DNA of 64,000 nucleotides from Homarus americanus (Eukaryota; Arthropoda; Malacostraca; Decapoda; Nephropidae): the NCBI RefSeq assembly GCF_018991925.1, contig NW_024725521.1:434001-498000 (forward strand), written 5' to 3'. Shown piece by piece: positions 1 to 13,562 of this stretch. The notes beneath the pieces are model-generated. The model made no database searches. It had not been told where the DNA came from and saw only the letters and a list, made by a program, of their open reading frames with translations. The position numbers and the translations under genes were made by a program. Every line of letters begins with the position of its first letter. The stretch's first letter is position 1.

Positions 1-99
1 CAGAGTGAAACAAAATCTACCTTGGAAATAGGTACTGTAGTGTAAGCTAATAAAGCTAAAAACATACTTAATATCATATAATCACACTCTTTATATAAT

Positions 100-1190
100 G
101 TACACTATTACTCATTCAAGTCTTTTTCCACTCAATGAAGGAATGAGGGACACGAGTAAATATAAACACATTTTCCCTTCATTGTTATTCAGTCATTCTT
201 ACCGATGTAAAGTAAAAGAAATGTTCAGCTCTCGTATTCCCATTTTACAATACTGTAAGTTCCTTAAATCTGGATTACCAGTCACTTCACACAAGTCAGC
301 ATTACCCTTCAGCAATACAGTACACACTTTATCAAAAATTGCTTGATACTAAAATCTCCACTTATTCACACACACACACACCGCTGCTTCTAATGTTTCC
401 TTCATCCCATCCTCCTATCTTTGCCTTGGTTGTTCCCTCCTCTCATCCATCTCTTCCTTATAACTCTTTTAAGCAATCTTTCCCTACCCACTCTCTTAAT
501 ACAGTACAGTACATTTATGCACCAGAGAAGACCCTAATTTGCTTTCTGCCTGCCACTTCAATCACCTCCACATCCTATTTCAGAATTTCGTATTGTCTAC
601 ATACTAATTACCCACATACTGCTCTCAGACATATCCTTTCAGTTGCTTCTAATTTCATTCTTCCTCTTGCATCCAGAGTCAGTACTTAACATCCATATAC
701 TACCCGTAGTAGAGTATTGTCAGCTCACCATCCTCACCTTTGCTTCCTCTGAAATCAATCACTCTCACTTTCTTGCCTCGCTGACAAATCCACTCACAGA
801 TATACAGTATACGATACACTCCACTAACTCCATTCAAATAAGCATTTTTCGCCCCCCTGTCTCCAGTCTTTACTTATTTTCAGCATATTACTTTTGGTCA
901 CGTTCAGCATCGACTTCTTCCAAGTACACATTCCCTTTTGTAATTTTTTTTTCTGAATCACTCCTTGAGCAGTGTCATTTACATGCAGCAGCTGACCCAT
1001 CTCCTGTTAACACTTGTATCATCATTCACCAAATTTGCACTGCTCTTTGTCATTCTTGCTTTCATCTCTCCTACTGCAGTACCTCATCCAAGAAAGTATT
1101 AAATAATCCCTGCAACTTTACTTATCAATATTATTTTTATCAATATAGAGAGAAATTGGATAAACATGCAGTATTAGTAATAAATGACAA
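100..1190 (-). mobile_element. Degraded non-LTR retrotransposon (RT C-terminal part)
   Basis: Read on the minus strand, with several frame breaks, the translation shows the hallmarks found downstream of the RT domain in many arthropod LINEs. These are a degenerate LLYG block near 700, LEATERICLRAVCGV near 600-650, and a GR-rich block ERLLKRVIRKRWMRGG followed by G..RR.G near 410-490. No intact frame survives. The 3' part (about 230-310) matches the end of the neighbouring plus-strand copy (GACTTGTGTGAAGTGAC). Boundaries are approximate. Confidence 0.65.
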
Positions 1191-1559
1191 ATAAACTAAA
1201 CATATGGACAGATCAGTTATATAGCAACAATAAATTGTGTTGATAGACACATAAGTTGAAATAAATGCACCTAAAAGCATCAATAAGCTGCAGTACTGCA
1301 CAAAATGGTCATAAAACCATTACTGCAATGTTGACAAACAAATATAAAAGCATCAATACACTATACAGTATATATACTGTATGAAAAGCATCACTAAACT
1401 TTACTGAAAGACATACCATTAATACTATATGTATAAGTAAATACCAATGGACCATTGTGAAGAAAAGTTATCAAATTTGGAAAACTGTGTACTAAGGAAA
1501 AGTTGATTGTGAGTTTGAACAACAGAAAAGTAATTAAACCAAATTGAGAAAGGAGACAA

Positions 1560-2245
1560 GGAAAAATACATTTTAAGTTGTATGGAGACACAACAAGGAA
1601 GTGTAGTGCTTAGGGAGTGTGGGCCAGTGGGAGTGGATGTGATGGCAAATAGAACAGTGATTGATGAATTGTACCTTAGATTTGCAAAAATAAGTGTGAT
1701 GAGAAAAATATGGTGAAAGAGAACCATGTCAAATATGGGATGAACAGGGCTCCTGTTGAGTTGATGTCATTATTTCCTAAGTATGAAACATGGATTCTGG
1801 ATACATGAGAGAGCAAATTAGAAGTGAAAGAAATTATGTGTTTGATGTGCTCCATGTGGGATACTGTAATTGAGATGTAAAGAACAAGAAATACTGAAAT
1901 ATGAAGGAAATTTGGAGGTAAAAGTGTTGGGTAGAGAGCAGGTCATTGAGAGTATAGAAAGAGAATGATTGGTAAAGAGTGTGAGTCAGAGATGGAAGAT
2001 CAATACCTGTAATGAGTTGGATGAATGGGCTGAATGTTGCATTAGAAGAAGCAGCATGTATGAATGAGTGGGTGGAGAGCATGATATCATATGATTTTGG
2101 AGGGAAGGATGTGTTGCTGATGAGTGACACTAACTTGTGTGAAGTGACGGGTAAACTAGATACTGTAACTAGATTTGGGGCTATGTTGTGGTAGGGGAAC
2201 TCCACACTACAGTATAAAATATCTTTGGCAGGAGTAAGAATGTAA
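1560..2245 (+). mobile_element. Degraded non-LTR retrotransposon, second copy, opposite orientation
   Basis: On the plus strand broken frames read ETWILDT (about 1788), then SKLEVKEIMCL, NTEI.RKFGGK, KRMIGKE and MSWMNGLNVALEEA (2012-2054), then TNLCEVTGKLD. This is the SETW...W.DGVK.ALE pattern of the region after the LINE RT domain. Multiple stops mark it as dead. It ends just before (GAAT)n and (TA)n repeats, which may be its tail. It lies head to head with the fragment at 100-1190. Confidence 0.65.
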
Positions 2246-2256
2246 GAATGAATGAA

Positions 2257-3585
<1,329 letters not shown>

Positions 3586-4165
3586 GTACAGTACAGTACA
3601 GTACAGTACAGTACAGTACAGTACAGTACAGTACAATATAGTATAGTATATTATAGTATAGTATAGTATTGTATAGTATAGTATTGTATAGTATAGTATA
3701 GTATAGTATAGTATAGTATAGTATAGTAGAGCAGAGCAGAGCATAGCATAGCATAGCATAGCATAGCATAGCATAGTACAGTACAGTACAATATAGTATA
3801 GTATAGTATAGTATAGTATAGTATAGTATAGTATAGTATAGTATAGTATAGTATAGTATAGTATAGTATAGTATAGTATAGTATAGTATAGTATAGTATA
3901 GTATAGTATAGTATAGTATAGTATAGTATAGTATAGTATAGCATAGCATAGCATATCATAGCATAGCACAGTACAGTACAGTACAGTACAATACAGTACA
4001 GTACAGTACAATATAGTATAGTATAGTATAGTACAGTACAGTACAGTACAGTACAGTACAGTACAGTACTGTACTGTACTGTACTGTACTGTACTGTATA
4101 GTATAGTATAGTATAGTATAGTATAGTATAGTATAGTATAGTATAGTATAGTATAGTATAGTACA
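3586..4165. repeat. 580-bp pentanucleotide array, GTACA/GTATA variants
   Basis: The array is built from five-base units in blocks: GTACA (3586-3635), GTATA, GCATA (about 3741-3775), GTACA, a long GTATA block (about 3796-3940), GCATA, GTACA, then GTACT, and finally GTATA. Near 4067 the unit flips from CAGTA to CTGTA and creates a perfect palindrome. All open frames here (up to 230 codons on the minus strand) are repeat artefacts. Confidence 0.97.
4037..4098. repeat. Perfect palindrome inside the pentamer array
   Basis: The CAGTA repeats on the left read into CTGTA repeats on the right about AGT|ACT at 4067/4068. The arms are about 31 bp with no spacer, so a hairpin or cruciform is possible. 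Confidence 0.9.
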
Positions 4166-6637
4166 ATGCTTATTCTGATCATCAAAACTAATTTTACATA
4201 ATTATTTCCTATACCCTGTACTATACCACCAAATTTTAACCTGATGTGAAAAAGCAATTTTCACTATCTAAACTGACCGGAAAAAGTCTTTAGAGCAATG
4301 TAATTTTTTGGTGTTTCAGCATTTGAAAAATTACAACAGAACTGTCTGTCAGCAAGATGAGTAGAGTCAACAGAGTGAGACTTTAATGAGCCTCACAATG
4401 TAGGTGTCTCCACAAAACAAAGTCCAGCTAAATTAGAATTACAGTATTAGTAACACTATCACAGTATCACTGTAACAATAATTTAGTTAAATTATGCGAA
4501 TTGAAGACAAATTGTTCTTGCATCATCCACAAAACAATCTTTTTTGAACTTGATATCAGAAACAGATTTGTAATTAAATAAAAACAAAACTAACTCATAT
4601 ACAGCAAGACTTCCAAAAAAAGTTGTCAAGCTGAAAATAAAAATCCACAAGGTATCTTGTTGGGAATCCAATCTAATTAGTGTAATCAATATTGTTTTAG
4701 GCTATCTTAAAGGCCACTTGAAAACATCTGTCTATAAAAGTGATTACAAGTAATCTTAAGAGTTAAACTACAAATCAACAAGACCTTGAAAAGCCTTTGT
4801 TGATGATTCAATACATTTATAGAAAATTTAGACACAGTCAAGTACAGAAGAACAAGCACTGGTCACTATTTTGGGATATTCTGCAAGAAGAATTGGACAA
4901 CAACATATTACTGCTGTTTACATTGGTACTTCCTGCAATAATTGGATGTGGTTTAAATGAGCTGATATATCATATTGTGCTTCCTTTATAGGTTAATCAA
5001 TTCAATAATAATATTTGTTTCCCACCTTTACTACTATGCTCAAGCTAATATTGTAACTGAGCAAACAAACTGTAGTTCAGACAGACTGGCTTTATAGATG
5101 AAAGAACCAAAAACTATGGAAACAATATAATTTCATTACCTTTATCAGTTTAAAAAATAAGTAAAAGAATTTACACTAGTGCAATTATTCTTTTTTTAAT
5201 ATGTACACACACAGCATACAATTTTAAAGCCACAAGTGCCTTCTTAAGCTAACCCTTCTTGCCCTTTAGGGTGACATCCCACACAAAAATAAATATTAAA
5301 GTTAAAAACTTTAGTAATACAGTTTAAGTTTGTGAGTGTACAGCTCATCTTTGTTATTTTGGTTTTTCAGCAGTGAACAAAGGATAAATACCATTTTTTA
5401 GGGAGTCAAAGAGCCAGTGTTACTGAGGACCTGTCATTTACTTTCCCCCAAAAGAAACTGATGTGTATTCATAAAGAGGGAAAAGAGGCATGTGTGATAC
5501 AGTCCCTTGCTTATCAAGACACCACCTTCACCTGAGCTCTAACCATGAACTTTGACTCCACATAGAGTAAAATATTTCACAGTCTGGGAAATGGCATAGT
5601 TATAATTTGGCCATCAAGCCCCTACTTTATTATTTCATTTGTATACTATTTACACTGAACACTGATGCATCTGAAGTTAATAACCACCAGCCTTAAGAAA
5701 CCCGATCTAAATTTGTGAGTGTAATCACTTGCCTGAACCATAAGGCACAAATATGTGGTAAGAGGCGTGTCAGCCAGTTGCATCTCTTTTCCTTAATACT
5801 CAAAATGCTGCAACATAAGACACATACACATAGGGTTAAAACTATCATGGCTACACAGTATCAGCACTTTGGAGACAATTTTCCTGAGATAAAAGGTTTG
5901 TATTTATCTTAAAGGAAGATCAATTATAATTTGGATTTAGACTAATTTTTCTGTATAAAATTTCAGGTTCATTACATGAAAGATGACTTCCTTTTTGAAA
6001 ATTTTTGAAGACGGAAAAATAAACTTTATAAATTGTATAATGTTGCAATCAGTTATGTTGTAATAAATAATACACAGGCATTACTTTATCTATGGAAAAA
6101 ATAAAATAGTCTCAAATTCTGATTATTTCTTTTTCTTTAAAAGTCCTTTACTGTGTGTCCAAAGAGCAAAAATACAGAAATCAATTATAACATTTCTAAC
6201 ACATTTAACTACACAAAGCAAAAAATAATCATGAGGCTAAACACAAGTATACACAAGACATCAAATGAAGAGATGTTCTAAATAATTAAAAACTGATGAA
6301 TGCTGCTATGTTAGTCAATAAATTATATAAATTAATATAGTATCTTAAAGATGAGAATTATAATAGTACAGTAATAGCATACTCATGCACCAACTGTAAT
6401 GATATTGGTGTTCCAATTAAATAACATTATATACAATATATATAAATATATATATATGTGTGTGTGTGTATAAATATTGAGGAAGAAGAGTGCATCAAAT
6501 TCTAAATTATAGTTTCAGCAATATAAAGTGAAGACAAAGCAGCTCAGTGCACATCTATCCTAAACATGAACATGCCAAAGATGTCATCAACATTCATTAA
6601 ACACCACCATATAGCACGTGGACTTCCACATAAAAAT
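4166..6637. other. AT-rich intronic sequence, nothing recognised
   Basis: There is a short TA and GT run at about 6436-6470. No coding, RNA or mobile feature was recognised. Confidence 0.6.
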
Positions 6638-6773
6638 AATACCTCACTAGTCGGGAATCGAACCCTGGACCTCTGCATGTGAACAGGGATCCTTGTGGCG
6701 CGGTGGTAGTGATCCCTGTTCACATGTTCACATGCAAAGGTTCAGGGTTCGATTCCCGACTAGTGAGGTATTG
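6638..6773 (+). mobile_element. tRNA-like inverted repeat (SINE-related palindrome)
   Basis: The left arm (6638-6691) is the reverse complement of the right arm (6711-6773) except for a few mismatches and an 8-bp duplication TTCACATG in the right arm. The right arm plus the 19-bp spacer reads like a tRNA: TGGCGCGGTGG resembles a pol III A box and GGTTCGATTCC is a consensus B box, about 45 bp apart. No complete cloverleaf was drawn, so it is called tRNA-derived rather than a tRNA gene. Confidence 0.7.
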
Positions 6774-6789
6774 TTTGCATATACTGTAC

Positions 6790-6818
6790 AGTATATTATA
6801 TATATATATAATATGTAT

Positions 6819-6852
<34 letters not shown>
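6790..6852. repeat. TA and GT microsatellite
   Basis: A TATATA stretch is followed by about (GT)16, directly 3' of the tRNA-like element. This fits a SINE tail that became a microsatellite. Confidence 0.9.
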
Positions 6853-6855
<3 letters not shown>

Positions 6856-8788
6856 GAAAAGAATCTTTTCCTCTTGCCATTACATAACAACCTTTATAAA
6901 AGCCAATAATAATTACTACTAAAACTTGTAGTTCATTTACCCATCCCATTAACTCAAATACTACAGTAAAACAATCAGGGGTAATGTCTATACCACTCCT
7001 GAGTAATTCTCTATACAAAAAAAACATGTATTACAAACACAAGTAATTTCCATTATGAAAGAAGCTTTGCTTTAAAGGCTTGGCTCTTCTTTTGCAAATA
7101 AAATAATCAGATCAGATTTTATGCCCGAATCTGCCCTCAACATCATGTCTATACCAGCTATTCCCATGGAAATAGCTAGAAAATATTGAAACAAGTGTTT
7201 TCAAAGAATATGAGGCTCACCTGCAGAGGAATTTGGAATACCAGTGAACCTTAACACAGTATTTCCACCAAAGACAATGATGACTACAATACTGGGGATA
7301 AGCCCTATGTTCTCCTCACACTTCACGCATTAAGACAAAAATTTTAAGTCGGACAAATACAAATTTCAATTATGACAATCAAGTTTCATATATGTGCACT
7401 TGTGTAGTGCACTGACAAAGAGTTAGGGGGGGAAATTTTGTATCCATTAACCGGCACATAGTAAGAAAACTATTTGTTTGAGATCACTATTCTGAATCAC
7501 ATACAGTATTAGCACTCCTTTTAATCAAGTCCTATCTTAATTAAATTCTATGTTTTTCAATTTAATCTACAATCATTGATTCCTTAAGTCCTCCTTTAGG
7601 AAGTCTTATCAGGTCACTTTCCATGTACAGTACTATACATACTATACAGACATATTTCATAAACCTTTCTTGTAAATTTTAAGCTGTTTAATCTTTCTTA
7701 CCATACACTAAAACAGCATAAAACCGACTCATTGCAATTTTCTTCTCACAATTTCTCCAGTTCCTTATATAAATTAATGTTTTGCCTACTACTGTACTTC
7801 CTCAACAATGTTACATCATTGAACACAGATTTTACCTATGTGTGTTTGTATATCATAACAAAAATATATCAAGCTAATGCATTTCAACCCAATCTTCTAA
7901 AGAACAATCATTATATAAATGGTTTTAGATATTCTGTTCAGTTAGCCAAGCATCTATAGAAAGTAATTAAAACTTTCACTATCATCAATTTCACGGGAAA
8001 AACCATCCCATTACTCTATCACAAAGGGAAAAGATACTTTTCTTAAAAGAAACAGTGTGCCTTTACTCTATAAGCAAATGCTAGAGCAATCAGATTCCCA
8101 ATTGTACTTAGACCATAAGATAGAGAAGAAGAACCAACCTGAGTACAGCAAATGATTACTTGCACAACCTTTATATCATTTCTTCCACCATTTTTTGAGT
8201 CTTAAACTAATAAGGTCTTTAATACAGAGTTGCATCAAAAGATGTAGATGTCTTAAAGCTGACACAAGTAATGAACCAAGGAAATTCTACTTAAATAAGT
8301 GTAGATTTCTTTGTCTGAGAGTTCCAAAGGAGTCATCTTTTGATATCTCCAATCTTTAACTTGTGCCATCAAAAAGAACATAAAAAAAAGATAAGAGGAG
8401 CTAAATACTGTGAGAAGAGTAAAGAAAGTTAGAAAGTTGGGCTTTATAGTCCTAAACTTGGTAACTTAAAAAATTAATCAAGAGATCTTCATATGTGTTG
8501 CCTGAAAGATCTTCAGCTTGGCCACCTAATAATGAACCAGATAACATTAACAAGTGTCATCTATTTATTTTCAGTCTGATCATCTAGTAATGAGCCTAAC
8601 GATCTCCAGCTTGGTCACTTAATATGGCATCTAAGGAGCTCCAGCCACATCAACTACACCCATCACACAAATATAAAATACACTAAGTACAAATATAAAA
8701 TATATAAAGTTCTTATATGATAAAACAATTAAAAAACTACATGTCTGAGCTTAAGAAACTCAAATACTGTACATCAAATTTCAGCATA
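6853..8788. other. AT-rich intronic sequence, nothing recognised
   Basis: No recognisable gene, exon with family similarity, or repeat was seen in this stretch. Confidence 0.6.
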
Positions 8789-9109
8789 CAGCTACTCCTC
8801 AACTTACGACATACTCGACCTACGACTACCTGGACATACGACCGCCTCAGTCGTACCAAAATTTTGTCAAATTAAGTATTTTCGAGTCCCAAAGTTAGTT
8901 ATTGCGCTGTGTACTGAAAACTTTTTTTAATTCACTTTAAAATGGCTGACAAGCTTAAAAATGAAAATTTTGTGGTGCTGAGAAGAAAAAGAGACACCCA
9001 TTTTAGATTTTCTATGTATTACAGTATTTAAGCATTTTCGACTTACGACCAATTCGACTTACGACCTGGATTTGGGTCCCTAACCCCGCCATAAGTCGAG
9101 GAGCAGTTG
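8789..9109 (+). mobile_element. Pogo/Tigger-like MITE
   Basis: The 321-bp element begins CAGCTACTCCTCAACTTACG and ends with the imperfect complement (reverse complement CAACTGCTCCTCGACTTATG). TA flanks both ends (8787-8788 and 9110-9111), as for Tc1/mariner-type insertion. CGACTTACGAC-like motifs recur near both ends. No transposase is present; the short internal frame starting MADKLKNENFVVLRRKRDTH near 8942 may be a remnant. Confidence 0.75.
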
Positions 9110-10227
9110 TATTTAATTCTACATCTGATAAAAAGCTAAACAAAACTGGTAACTGATCTTATCTTCCTCATGTAACTAGAGTACTGTATATGATGCTAAT
9201 TTTTTCTAATATATCTCAAACGTCACACAACCAAATCATAAATCAAGTGATCTTCAATATCTCAGGAACAAGAACCTTACTCTTGTGATCAAGAAATGAG
9301 CACAAATTTCACTTAAGACCATTCAACTTTTATTTTTTTTAATATAAACCTAATTATCATATGGGTTTAGGAAATTAGTTTTAACACCCTTGCACCATTG
9401 TCTAGGCAGCATTTAAGTACTATATTAAATTTCAGAGTTGATCAAAAGCTGAATTGGTGAAAATTGCACTGATGATTGGTCAGTGCAAATAAGAATATGT
9501 CCCAAGAATGAGTGAGTGCACCACAAAACATAAGAAAATCATATGGAATAACTGAAGAATCCTTACAAGTAATTACAAGAGTATGAACAGAAAATATATT
9601 TAGACAGGTAAGAAATACCATCTTTACATACAGCATGATAAGAATGATAAAAGAAATAAATGATAGCAAAGGGTATAACACCATTGGATCAAGATAATGT
9701 GACAGTCATCAATGATAACATACATGCATACCTGTTGAGTTACTCTTACAGTAATTATCACAAGACAACTATGAAAATTTGGTACATAAATGGATACAGT
9801 TCAAGTATTGTATCAAAACCTTCTTTTGAGAATAGTTTAAGTCCATATCATAAATAGTGGAGTGGATGCACAATAACATGGGCAAGTTGCTGAGTAAATT
9901 ACATAAGATAAATTAGTCCAAAAATGTATAAAAGTTTGAAATCTCTTATCTTTTACTGTACTAGTAATGGTCAGTCCAAATGCTAATAATAACATGTTAT
10001 TCTTTGTTACATAATAATGTAATGAAAGTTTTGTATATGAACTTATCCTTTATGAATGCATCATAAAATGAAGCATGTAATCTCAAAACTTATGAGACAG
10101 ACACAACACCAAGAGCACCACAGATTCCAACCCAACCACCACCATAACAGAAACTACCACCGCCACCTCCACAAAAAGCACCAACACCATTGAAGATCCC
10201 GGAGATGTAAGGGAAATTCATACTTAC
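9110..10227. other. AT-rich sequence; Gly-codon-rich patch near 10090-10200
   Basis: Mostly featureless. On the minus strand 10090-10195 reads as a short Gly-rich open frame (GVGAF, CGGGGG, YGGGW) ending in a stop. This follows from a GGT/GTT-rich composition and has no acceptor, so it is not called. Confidence 0.5.
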
Positions 10228-10293
10228 GCATCATTATTATTGAACTCTGTGTTGGCATTTTCAGTGGTAGGACATTTTGGAGCAGCAGCAGGG
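10228..10293 (-). CDS. UAP1: Candidate UAP1 cassette exon (AGX2-like insert)
   Basis: On the minus strand a pyrimidine-rich tract with a branch-like CTTAC ends in cccttcctcatatag. It is followed by 66 nt that are open in the frame required by exon 8, then a strong donor GATGC|GTAAGT. Joined to exon 8 it adds 22 codons, beginning SPAAAPKCPT and ending EFNNND, with an Ala codon completed by the next exon. The exon is phase 2 to 2 and divisible by three, so it could be included or skipped. Human UAP1 isoforms AGX1 and AGX2 differ by a 17-residue Ser/Thr/Asn-rich insert at this same junction, just after the IPR motif (known family fact). If the donor is not used the frame stops immediately (GCG TAA). 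There is no direct homology support for the peptide. Confidence 0.5.
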
Positions 10294-13138
10294 CTATATG
10301 AGGAAGGGATTGCAGGAGTAAGAAATAAAATGAAATAAAAAATGGCAAAGATAAACAATAATACCAGGAAGTACTGTATTGGATAAGGTTTCAAAATAAA
10401 AGTAAAAATACAAAAGTAAATAGCAAGAAATATAAATTTAAAGAAAAACTGTAATGTACAGTACAGCACTAACATTACTGCTAAAACTGAAGTTAAGAAA
10501 GGACAGAGGTGATGCAAGTTGAACAATATATGGTAATACTACACATATATACACTATATAGGCAGAAAATTATTTCCAAACTTTTAAAGAGATTCTGATA
10601 AAGGATCAAATGAATAAAAAATATGACCTAAAAGAAAAGAATAAGAGTACAAAATCCACTCTTGTCTAAGGTGACAAAAGAGCTTTGTAACCCAAAGCAA
10701 ATACAGGATAGCCTGGGTCAAGGAACAAAGCTCTATTGGACCACAAAAGAATTATAGAGTGTTGGAACTGATGCAATATGTACACAAACCAAGCACCAAT
10801 GTTGTAACAACTATGCTACTTCTTATACAGTAAGCTCCCTGTAAAGTCTCAAGTGTTACCTTGTAGTTGCCAGTATTGATTAAAAAAATGGAATATTTAA
10901 AATTTGCTACACTGCATATAAGATATAAGGTATCTAACAGTACTGTGCCTGTTACACATATTAAGAAGTCAAATTTAAAAAAAAATAATAATAATAATAT
11001 CACAGAGTTTGGGTATGCATTGTGTAAAAGAAAAAGGAAAAAAAATAGGAATTTATTTGTGTAACTTAAAACTGATTAAAGGAGATTCAAATGATTTTGT
11101 GTTAAATAATATTTCTGAAGAAAAATTTTATTCTTCATATTTTAATAATGGGAAGATGTTCAAACTTTGGATGAATTCTGTAATTGTGAAAAATTATCTA
11201 AGGTGCAAGTAAGCAGGAGAAATAAACAAGGTGCCGTTAACAGAACCATTAAAAACAAAAATAAACCCAAATGTAAAATTCCTTAGGAAAAGTTCTGAAT
11301 ATTTCTTGTTCAGTCATCACTTTCTTAATGACTGTGTTTGGAAAGTAAAGGAAATATTGTACAGTAAAAGTCACCTGAATATGAATGCGGAAAAACCATA
11401 GAAGGTATAAATACATAAGAGAGAGATGGGAAAGTGGTCATGTGACAGTGGAAGTTTAAAAATGTATCAATAAGCCCACTATGGCTGTATAATAGATGAG
11501 GGGGAAGAAAATTAACCAGTCATCAGAATGAAAAAAAATTAAGGCAGAAATTTTACTTATCATTAGGTAATACTTTCCATATGACATCTGAATTGGTAAC
11601 AAGGGCTAAAATAGATACTACAGTACTGTAATTCTGAAAGAAACTTAAGTTTAATAATGCTGCCTCCTCCTTTGTGAAGGAACATCCTCCACTATCAAAA
11701 GAGGCAGCATATGTTGGTGTTCAATTGGTAAAATAATAAGTTCTGTACAGACCAAAGTTAACAACACCCTGTTGACTTTATCCACCACCTGTAATTATAC
11801 CTGGGGTTTTCAAGACTATTAATAAAAGCTACCACTACAGTAATGCTCACCCGTTAAGTCTACAACCAAGTAGAAAAAGTCCCTTGTAAAACTGAAAATG
11901 TGTAAAGATGATAATTTAGTATTTCTGTAGTCAGCACAAGGGAAAAAACACAACACCCGAAGAAGGAGATGAGTGTCTTGGCGTTTGTGCATGTCAAAAA
12001 TCTACACAGTACAGTATAATATAAACACACACATGAAAAGTGCGCCCAAACCAACTCTGCAAGCTTTACCCAAAACATATAACTACTGTACTTCTGTCAG
12101 AGAAATCCTATACCAAATAGATGGACCCAGTAAATATTTAGACTCACACCAACAATTAGTCTTGATAAAGAGGTTTACTCAATCAATCATATCACCTCAT
12201 GAACTGTGACTGACTGTTTGTTTTGCTGAATGACTGTGGCATTGTCAGACTATACAGTACTTGGTTTCCTTACAGTGTTTGAAGGAATTTGCTACTGGAA
12301 ACCACTAAAAGTACTGTAATCAACATCACTGCATAGTATATACTGCAATAGAAATATAAATCTAATTGCAGCATACAACTCAAAAGTACAGCATTACAGC
12401 AGAAAACATTATAAAAATGCAACGATTATATATCCTTTAAAAAAAATCTCATCTAATTGGCATTAGTTTTCATTTCTCAGAGTTTAGTATTACAAAAACC
12501 ACTCAAGTTCAATCCACCCTTATATAACTTACATACCTGTTTACTACTGTTACTGGTTTGTCTTCTGGCCTATAACACATATCATTAATTGAGATGTGAC
12601 ACACAGACATGCTTGTTATAAATTTTAGAAATACATTATGTTTTATAAAGTATAGCAAATTATTATGTTAGTTAGGCTCCAAACTGATAAAAAGCATTCT
12701 TAGTATAATATATAACAAAATCACCTTAAGCTTGTTAGTAACAATTACCATACAAGTACCTAATTATATGCACAATCTTCTAAAATGCCATAGGTGTCAG
12801 ATATTAGTTGTGCAGATATAAAGCTTCTATGTTTGCACTGTTATCTAATTACTGTACAGTATATAGATTTCCTCAAGGAGAAGCATATATAAGGATTATA
12901 TAATATACAAAAAGGGTGATAAGTTTTTGCAATAATTGTAGTCATGCAAATTAAATAGCAGCCTCAAGGCTACTGCCTCATGAAGGATCACCGTCAGGGA
13001 GTGAGGCATTGCAGATAAGGCAAATCATGCACTCATGCCAGCATAGTACTGTAATTCAGAATACTTATGCATCTACTGTACTTACATTTTCTAATGAATG
13101 CCAAATTTGATAGTACAGGTACAGTACTAAATTTATAG
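10294..13138. other. Intronic sequence, nothing recognised
   Basis: An imperfect inverted repeat ATGCTGCCTC/GAGGCAGCAT (about 11658-11710) and scattered TACTGTA motifs are the only structure noted. Confidence 0.6.
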
Positions 13139-13174
13139 AGAGAGAGAGAGAGAGAGAGAAAGGGGGGGGGGGGG
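13139..13174. repeat. (AG)n and poly-G
   Basis: About ten AG units are followed by a run of G, 200 bp from exon 8 on its 3' side. Confidence 0.95.
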
Positions 13175-13376
13175 CTCTGCCTCCCAGTCACTGCAAATAC
13201 TGTACGTATATATACATGAGAGAAACTTAAAAAGAAAGCTTACCTTCACCTAGACTATAAAAAAACATGTATGGTACTGTATGTAAATGAAGGTTCCATC
13301 AAAATCTATGAATGCTCCCAGTTTTAGTTATCCTACAGATCACAGACTTTTTTCTTTCAACCATCAAACTTCTTAC

Positions 13377-13562
13377 CTTGGAATAAGTGGAAGGGGTTCT
13401 CCCTCAGAGTCTATTAGGGTGCCCCCAGCATTCAGGAGGTAGCGGTGGTGAAGGGAGAAGAGAGCATGACGACAAGTGGTGGGCGTGTCCTTCTCTGCTC
13501 CATCCCCATTCTTAAGAGGAGCAAACTCATCCTCACGTATCACCTCCCACACTGCTAAAGTG
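13377..13562 (-). CDS. UAP1: UAP1 coding exon 8 (last confirmed exon)
   Basis: The acceptor is gcaatgctccaacag and the donor is CCAAG|GTAAGA. It encodes residues about 391-451: [16 protein letters not shown] (K407), [16 protein letters not shown] and LLNAGG, ending LPLIP plus a split codon AG|N. The open frame continues about 40 nt upstream of the acceptor, but only the spliced version aligns without a gap to the family. Phase is 2 out, so the next exon must start with one base that completes Arg or Ser. Confidence 0.96.

Noticed and set aside
5555..5590. Minus-strand CEIF motif tested as the last UAP1 exon
   Set aside because: The following residues (YSMWSQ) do not match the conserved block.
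6692..6762. Functional tRNA gene
   Set aside because: A-box and B-box are present, but the inverted duplication and the 8-bp insertion argue for a SINE-type sequence rather than a tRNA.
10090..10200. Gly-rich minus-strand frame next to the candidate cassette exon
   Set aside because: It has no splice acceptor and no family similarity; low-complexity GGT sequence explains it.
13020..13055. Minus-strand YAG codons tested as part of the SYAGEG motif
   Set aside because: A stop codon follows after three more residues.
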